A stretch of DNA of 64,000 nucleotides from positions 16,070-80,069 of the forward strand of contig NZ_JAAEAH010000041.1 of NCBI RefSeq assembly GCF_010998615.1, read 5' to 3'. Below the pieces are notes generated by a model. It was not told the DNA's origin and made no database searches. It saw only the letters and a list, made by a program, of their open reading frames with translations. Numbering within the stretch: the stretch's first letter is position 1; every line of letters starts with the position of its first letter. The stretch comes from Myxococcus sp. CA023. Its GTDB lineage: Bacteria > Myxococcota > Myxococcia > Myxococcales > Myxococcaceae. A program made the translations under genes and the position numbers. Shown piece after piece: positions 58,846-64,000 of this stretch.

Positions 58846-61800
58846 TCAGGCGCTCCGGGTGGGGAGACGGGAGAAGGCCTCGGAGGCCTTCTGCGCGATG
58901 AGGGTGAGTTCATCGAGCGCGGGCGCGGCGATGGGCTCCGCGCCATGGTCCGCGACGATGAACGCCACCGCCTGGCCCCGGTTCCGAATGGCGATGACGG
59001 CCAGGCGCGAAGCTCCCTCACCGCCCAGCGCGGCGAAGATGGCCTCGTCCTGGGGACAGGCCGGTGCTTCGAAGACGCTGGCACCCACGGACGTCATCGC
59101 GGTGTGCAGCAGGGACGGTGCTTCGAGGTCGACCTTGAGTCCGGCGACCGCCGCGCTGTCACTGCCCGGGCCCCAGGCATGCCCCACCCGCGCGAGGCCG
59201 AGGCTTTCGCCCAGGAGGAAGGCGCGCTGAAAACGGCCCGCGCAGTACGCCAGCACCACCCTGCCGAGCGCACCCTGGGTACTCACGACGTCGAGCGCCG
59301 ACAACACGTGCTCCGCCGTCACGGAAGGGCCACCCACGGGCCCTTCCGTGGCCGCGCTGGCCGCCGAGGCCAGGAGCGTGGTGATGACTTCCGAAGGATC
59401 CGCCGCAGTGGGCTGCCATGGCTGCTCGATGAAGTCCCACGCCGAGGCCAGAGGCACTTCGGTCGCCGTGGGCGATATGGCCGGGCCGTCGAGGTCCACA
59501 ACGCGGTCCGCCCAGGTCGTCTCCGGGACGTGGCCAATGGAGCCCGCGTCATCGCCGCCCTGCCAACCCACGAACTCCCACGTCGAGGCGAGCTGCATCG
59601 GCTCGTCGGATGCGCCGGACAGGTCATCCAGTTCAATGGGCGCCCGGGGCGTGGGGGCGACGGGTGGAGGCGTGAATTCGGGTGTCTCGACGAAGGGCGA
59701 GGGAGCGCCGCCATGCGCGGCGGGCTCCGTGGCGTCGAGGCTGGCCGCGGGGGCAACAGGGGTGGTGAGCAGTTCGCCATGCTCCGCGACGACGAAGCCA
59801 CGTGCCTTGCGCGGCGCCGGGGTGTCCTGCGTTGGCGTATCCGCGTGCTTGCCTGTTGAAGCATCCTCCGCCGTCGGGTCGGACTCGCTGGCGATGGCCG
59901 CCAGGTCCAACTTGAGGCCGAATGGCTGCGTCACCTCGCCGAAGGGCAGCGCGGCCCGTTCGCCCGTGGATGGCATGGCGGTGGGAGCGGAATCGATGAA
60001 CGGAGTTGGCTCGGCTTCTGTGGTTGCCGCAGCCGCCTCCGCGAAGCCGTCAGGCGCATCGCTCGGTGTCACGGCGGTTGGGGTGTCTACGGTGGCAGTC
60101 GGAGTCGCCTCCGCAGACGGGCTGACCGCGACTGGCTCCTGCGGGGCCGGTGAGGCTGAATCGCTCGAGAGTTCCGAGTTCGCCGCTGCGGTTTCGGAAG
60201 GCTCCGTGCCTGCCAGCGTTTCGGTTGCAGCGGATTGAGCCGTGGGATGACCAACGGCATCGGCCACGATGACGGGCTCGGCTGAACGCTGCGCTTCGGC
60301 TGGCGTCGTGGACGCCAACGACGACGCGACCTCCACGGATTCTCCCGCGAGGACTGGACCGGAGTGGGCCTGCGAGGCCTCCGGCAGCGCTTCCACACTG
60401 GGAGGCTGCTCAGTCCCTTCCGGTTCGGGAATCGAATCCGCGGACGCGACATCATCGGGCGACGTCGAGCCCGCCGCGCTCAAAGCGTCAGCGTTCGGCG
60501 ACCCAGTTGGAGAGGCGGCCGCGTGCTGAGAGGCCCCAGCATCCGGCCCTGGAGCGGACGCATCCGTCAGCTCGGCGGTCGACACCACTTCTGCGGTCGG
60601 ATGTGCGTCAACGCCCGGCAAGGGAACCGCTGCACCTTCCACATTCGAGGACGAGGCGAGGACAGCATCGGCAGCAATCTCCGTGTCAGACGAGACCGTC
60701 TCGGCCTGGATTGCTGCCTGTCCCGGGGCCGGTTCAGCAACGGCAACACCTTCATTCGTGGACGACGGAGCGTGCTCACGGTCGAGGGCCGCTGCTGCTG
60801 TTTCCACGGTTCCCTGAGGACCCAATGCCGTCGACGACTCGCCAAGGGCGGACGCTTCGGGTGCCGCATCGTTCACACCGGCAGCCTGCGGCTCGGCGCC
60901 AACCGAACGAATGCCACTCGAACCACCGGAGACATCCGGCGCGGCAGCAGCGGCACCATGTGCATCCGAGGTCGAGTTGGCCTCGGTGGTTGCGGCGGGA
61001 GTATCAACGCTCGCACCTGGCCCAACGGAGTCGTCCGGCTGTGCCAAAACGGCACCGGCCGCCGATACGGCCAAGACCGCATTCGCATCACCAGCAACAT
61101 CCTGCGCGGAGGAGGATGCACCCGCCGCCGAGTCATCGACGCCTGAGGTGGCGACATTGGCAGCGTCCAACACAGCGGATGCGGCTACAGCTTCAACGTC
61201 CGGACTCGCAACACTGGCTGCTTCCGACTCAGCGGTAGCCGCGCCTGCTACCGATGCCTCAACAACTGCTTTCGGTTCGTCGTGAATGGGGCTGGCCGAC
61301 GGTTCCTCGGCCCGAGCACCTGATACATCTGCTGCCTCCAGCACAATTGCCTGAGCCTCGGAAGCCGCAACCGCCACATCGACGGCATGCGCCACAACGG
61401 ACGCAACGCCGCTCTCCGGTGCCTCGGAAGTCGCAGTTGCCTCAACGGTGACATCTGGCGCTGAGTCAGCGGCACCGACTGCAGTGGCATCAAGGACCGC
61501 GTCCGCAGCGACCGCAGTGTCCGACGAAACCGCGACGGCTTCGGTTTCCACTGCGCCCGATTCCACACTGACGTCCGCTGCCGTCACTCCAACGGCTTTG
61601 CTTGCGACGCCACCCGATGCCGCGCCGGTGCCCTCTGCCATCACCACAGCGGCTTCGTCTACTGCCTGAAGCCCAACTGCAGCGTCGGTGTCAATGACCG
61701 GCTCAACCACGACCGTGGCATCTGTGCGGCCTGGCGTCTCGGGAGGCACCTCCACGTCCACCGACGACGCACCTTCGGTCGCGACAGGGGTCGCCGACAC

Positions 61801-63990
61801 CACGTCGGAAGCCGTAACGGCGACGGCATCCACGTCCAACACCACGTCAGAGTCCGTGGGCAACGTCCGCGCAGGAGCCCCACTCGTGTCGACGGCAGAC
61901 GGCACGTGCTCTTGACCCGGCACCTCAGCAGGGATGCCACCCTGTTGAGGCGCCGCGCCGCGCTCGTGGGGGGACTCTCGTCCTTCAGTCGCGATGGGAG
62001 CAGGCGAGACACCGTGCCCGCGATGAACCGCGGGCGACATTCCGGGAGGAACCGGCATCCGGCTTGAATCGAGGTCCGGCGCCAAGGAAACACCGCTCGA
62101 CACCGAAGCCCCCAGGGCTGGCTCGAGGTGGAACGGACGTTCCGTTCCATCCGCGGCAGCCGAGGACGGGGCAGCGCGTGCTTCCGCTGGAGGAGTCTCG
62201 GCTGGCTCATCGGTCCGTGGAGCTTCCGCAGCGGCATTGCCAGGGACTGGCATGTTCGCTTCCACGGGCCGTGCATCCCCCAGTGACGCGGGAGGCGGCA
62301 TCGCTCCGGGAGGCGTCATCCCCCTGGGGAGCTGCGACGGCATGCCCGCTGGATGCGCAGCGACCACGCCTGAAGGCGGCGTCGGGGACACTTGCGCGGG
62401 CGGTCCACTCAACAGGCCCTGCGCCATGCCCGGCGTGGGTGCGCCCTGCAAGGCCACAGGCGGGCCACCGGCGGCCGGAGGTACGGGCACTGTGCCCGGA
62501 GGCGTCTGTCCGTGAGGCGAGTGAGGACGGGGCATCCCCGGCCCGGCGACAGCCCGAGCCCCAGCAGTCATCTCCGGAGGCAATGCTCCGAGAGCCACGG
62601 GGGCATGGGGCACCCCGTGCGCAGTCGCAGGCGATGCGCCCCTCATTCCCGGTGGTACCGCCCCGGGGGGCACAGGGGCATCGGGCACCCCGTGCACGGA
62701 CGGAGGCGGTGCGCCCGTCATTCTCGGGGGCATCGTCCCGTGAGGCCCAGGAGCCTGGGCCACCCTGTGCACGGATGAAGGCGGTGCGCCCGTCATTCCC
62801 GGTGGCATCGCCCCGCGAGCCCCCGGCACCGCAGGCAGTCCCGGCGACGACGGCGGTCGCGCGCCCATCATCCCCGGAGGCACCGGCCCGTGAGGCACAG
62901 GCAGCCCAGGCGCAGGTTGCGGCCGTGCTCCCATCATCCCCGCAGGCACCGGCCCATGCGACCCTGGCAATCCGGGCGCGGGCAGAGGCCGTGCTCCCAT
63001 CATTCCCGGTGGCACCGGCCCCCCATGAGGCCCGGGCGTCGCAGGCAGGCCCGACGACGAGGGGCGTGCTCCCACCATTCCCGGTGACACCGGTCCATGA
63101 GGCCCCGGCACCGCGGGCAGGCCCGTCGCGGACGGCGGACGATGTCCCATCATCCCGGGAGGGACCGGCCCCTGTGGCCCGGGCGCGGAGGACAGGCCGG
63201 GCGCGGGAGGAGGCCGTGCTCCCATCATTCCCGGCGGCACCGGCCCATGAGTCCCCGGCACCGCGGGCAGCCCCGTCGCGGACGGCGGGCGATGTCCCAT
63301 CATCCCGGGAGGAACTGGCACAGCAGGTCCGGACGCACCACCCGCCATGCCAGGAGGTCCCGACACCGCAGGCAGTCCCGTCGCGGACGGAGGCCGATGC
63401 CCCATCATTCCTGGAGGCACCGGAGCACCCGCTCCAACCATCGCCGGAGGCTGTGCGCCCATCATCCCCGGTGGCACCGGAGCCCCCGCCGAAACCGTCG
63501 CCGGAGGCGGTGCTCCCATCATCCCCGGTGGCACCGGCCCATGAGGCCCCGGCACTGCCGGTACACCCGTCTTGGACGGAGGCCGTGCGCCCGCCATGCC
63601 TGGTGGCACCGGACCGTGTGGCCCAGGAACCGCGGGCAGTCCCGTCGCGGACGGAGGACGTACCGCCATCATCCCTGGTGGAACAGCCATCCCTCCGGGC
63701 GCGGACGACGGCGATGCGCCCAGCATCCCCGGAGGAACCTGCGGACCAGCAGTCCCCACGCTCGGCGCTCCATGCACCGCAGGCAGTCCCGTCGCTGAGG
63801 GCGGCCGAACTCCGGCCCCCTCCGGCGGCATCGACGCACCCGGCCCAGGCGGCGCGCCCACCATGCCCGGAGGTCCCGCCACCGCCTGAGGCCCAGGAGA
63901 CGACGGAGGCCGAGCCCCCATCATCCCCGGAGGCACCGGAGCTCCCGGCTGCGCCAATGGCCGCGAGGGCATCCCAGGAGGAACACCCAT
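58846..63990 (-). CDS. Very long Pro/Gly/Met-repeat protein, possibly partial
   Basis: At least 1714 residues. The N-terminal 430 residues are about 18 variable repeats around VPPGMMGHRPPSATGLPAVPGPHGP. A long acidic Ala/Val/Ser/Glu segment (about 480-1400) follows, then a mixed linker, and a folded C-terminal domain of about 190 residues (ASAWDFIEQPWQPTAADPSEVITTLLASAAS ... LGRVVLAYCAGRFQRAFLLGESLGLARVGHAWGPG ... RLAVIAIRNRGQAVAFIVADHG) that looks GAF-like. ATG 63990 has GAGGGG before it, but codons Gly-Glu-Gly continue to the window edge without a stop, so the true start may lie outside. Function unknown; GYF/zinc-ribbon motility proteins of myxobacteria have similar linkers. Confidence 0.8.
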   Translation of the reverse strand: MGVPPGMPSRPLAQPGAPVPPGMMGARPPSSPGPQAVAGPPGMVGAPPGPGASMPPEGAGVRPPSATGLPAVHGAPSVGTAGPQVPPGMLGASPSSAPGGMAVPPGMMAVRPPSATGLPAVPGPHGPVPPGMAGARPPSKTGVPAVPGPHGPVPPGMMGAPPPATVSAGAPVPPGMMGAQPPAMVGAGAPVPPGMMGHRPPSATGLPAVSGPPGMAGGASGPAVPVPPGMMGHRPPSATGLPAVPGTHGPVPPGMMGARPPPAPGLSSAPGPQGPVPPGMMGHRPPSATGLPAVPGPHGPVSPGMVGARPSSSGLPATPGPHGGPVPPGMMGARPLPAPGLPGSHGPVPAGMMGARPQPAPGLPVPHGPVPPGMMGARPPSSPGLPAVPGARGAMPPGMTGAPPSSVHRVAQAPGPHGTMPPRMTGAPPPSVHGVPDAPVPPGAVPPGMRGASPATAHGVPHAPVALGALPPEMTAGARAVAGPGMPRPHSPHGQTPPGTVPVPPAAGGPPVALQGAPTPGMAQGLLSGPPAQVSPTPPSGVVAAHPAGMPSQLPRGMTPPGAMPPPASLGDARPVEANMPVPGNAAAEAPRTDEPAETPPAEARAAPSSAAADGTERPFHLEPALGASVSSGVSLAPDLDSSRMPVPPGMSPAVHRGHGVSPAPIATEGRESPHERGAAPQQGGIPAEVPGQEHVPSAVDTSGAPARTLPTDSDVVLDVDAVAVTASDVVSATPVATEGASSVDVEVPPETPGRTDATVVVEPVIDTDAAVGLQAVDEAAVVMAEGTGAASGGVASKAVGVTAADVSVESGAVETEAVAVSSDTAVAADAVLDATAVGAADSAPDVTVEATATSEAPESGVASVVAHAVDVAVAASEAQAIVLEAADVSGARAEEPSASPIHDEPKAVVEASVAGAATAESEAASVASPDVEAVAASAVLDAANVATSGVDDSAAGASSSAQDVAGDANAVLAVSAAGAVLAQPDDSVGPGASVDTPAATTEANSTSDAHGAAAAAPDVSGGSSGIRSVGAEPQAAGVNDAAPEASALGESSTALGPQGTVETAAAALDREHAPSSTNEGVAVAEPAPGQAAIQAETVSSDTEIAADAVLASSSNVEGAAVPLPGVDAHPTAEVVSTAELTDASAPGPDAGASQHAAASPTGSPNADALSAAGSTSPDDVASADSIPEPEGTEQPPSVEALPEASQAHSGPVLAGESVEVASSLASTTPAEAQRSAEPVIVADAVGHPTAQSAATETLAGTEPSETAAANSELSSDSASPAPQEPVAVSPSAEATPTATVDTPTAVTPSDAPDGFAEAAAATTEAEPTPFIDSAPTAMPSTGERAALPFGEVTQPFGLKLDLAAIASESDPTAEDASTGKHADTPTQDTPAPRKARGFVVAEHGELLTTPVAPAASLDATEPAAHGGAPSPFVETPEFTPPPVAPTPRAPIELDDLSGASDEPMQLASTWEFVGWQGGDDAGSIGHVPETTWADRVVDLDGPAISPTATEVPLASAWDFIEQPWQPTAADPSEVITTLLASAASAATEGPVGGPSVTAEHVLSALDVVSTQGALGRVVLAYCAGRFQRAFLLGESLGLARVGHAWGPGSDSAAVAGLKVDLEAPSLLHTAMTSVGASVFEAPACPQDEAIFAALGGEGASRLAVIAIRNRGQAVAFIVADHGAEPIAAPALDELTLIAQKASEAFSRLPTRSA
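62560..63990 (-). repeat. Tandem coding repeats in the long protein
   Basis: Units of about 45-81 bases (15-27 codons) around PPGMMGxRPP...GLPAVPG, about 18 of them, most alike between 63000 and 63700. Third positions vary, so the unit is kept at protein level as well as by recent duplication. Confidence 0.8.
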
Positions 63991-64000
63991 CCCCTCGCCC

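Noticed and set aside
60364..61238. Plus-strand frames inside the long repetitive protein gene
   Set aside because: By-products of Ala/Val/Ser-rich codons read on the other strand.
62560..63990. Regular repeats suggestive of a CRISPR array
   Set aside because: Unit length varies, repeats stay in one reading frame and encode PPGMMG-type peptides; no unique spacers.

Overview
The window is very GC-rich, with strong GC3 bias and long spurious open frames opposite almost every gene. The gene content (6S RNA beside fthC, RND/MarR, DctA, RpoH-like sigma factor, secreted lipoproteins, a chitin-attacking LPMO and chitinase, large alpha-2-macroglobulin, class II NrdJ, long low-complexity proteins) points to a predatory myxobacterium of the Myxococcus/Corallococcus type. 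This assignment is inference from content and style; no rRNA or other phylogenetic marker was used.

Layout. 0-11 kb: 6S RNA and fthC, a YmdB-type phosphodiesterase, tyrS, a secreted EndoU-type nuclease with a visible His-His-Lys triad, then on the minus strand rlmE followed by a 2009-residue thioester alpha-2-macroglobulin. 11-27 kb: small membrane and zinc-ribbon proteins, dctA, an acyl-CoA dehydrogenase, an RND efflux operon ending in its own MarR regulator, an alpha-methylacyl-CoA racemase-like CoA transferase, an SCP2 sterol-carrier protein, a receiver and a degenerate kinase facing apart, tatA, and a TPR-acyl-CoA synthetase pair. Two of the lipid genes (acyl-CoA dehydrogenase and SCP2) carry the same operator-like palindrome at the same distance from their starts. 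27-36 kb: a short RpoH-like sigma factor, a Rieske-folE-glcD run, and a six-gene plus-strand metal (probably zinc) uptake operon with outer-membrane, periplasmic, lipoprotein, ATPase and permease parts.

36-41 kb: an isochorismatase-fold hydrolase, an uncharacterised three-gene operon ending in a TPR protein, and a second set of His-rich envelope proteins, one a clear relative of the first gene of the metal operon. 41-49 kb: an ATP-grasp-like enzyme, a GbpA-like lytic polysaccharide monooxygenase, and three tandem copies of a propeller-like lipoprotein whose spacers are mosaics of fragments from neighbouring genes. 49-53 kb: a tightly overlapping four-gene operon (beta-rich envelope protein, ECF sigma, membrane TPR protein that looks like an anti-sigma, collagen-free DUF7305-like lipoprotein). 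53-64 kb: a GH18 chitinase lipoprotein, a 2Fe-2S thioredoxin-like ferredoxin, an AT-richer 600-base gap, nrdJ with a strong terminator, and a very long Pro/Gly/Met-repeat protein that runs to the window edge.

The least explained parts, and so the best candidates for undescribed biology, are the ECF-sigma/TPR/lipoprotein operon (49.0-53.0 kb), the His-rich accessory proteins of the metal operon, the three-gene operon at 37-39.7 kb, and the recombination mosaic at 44-49 kb.
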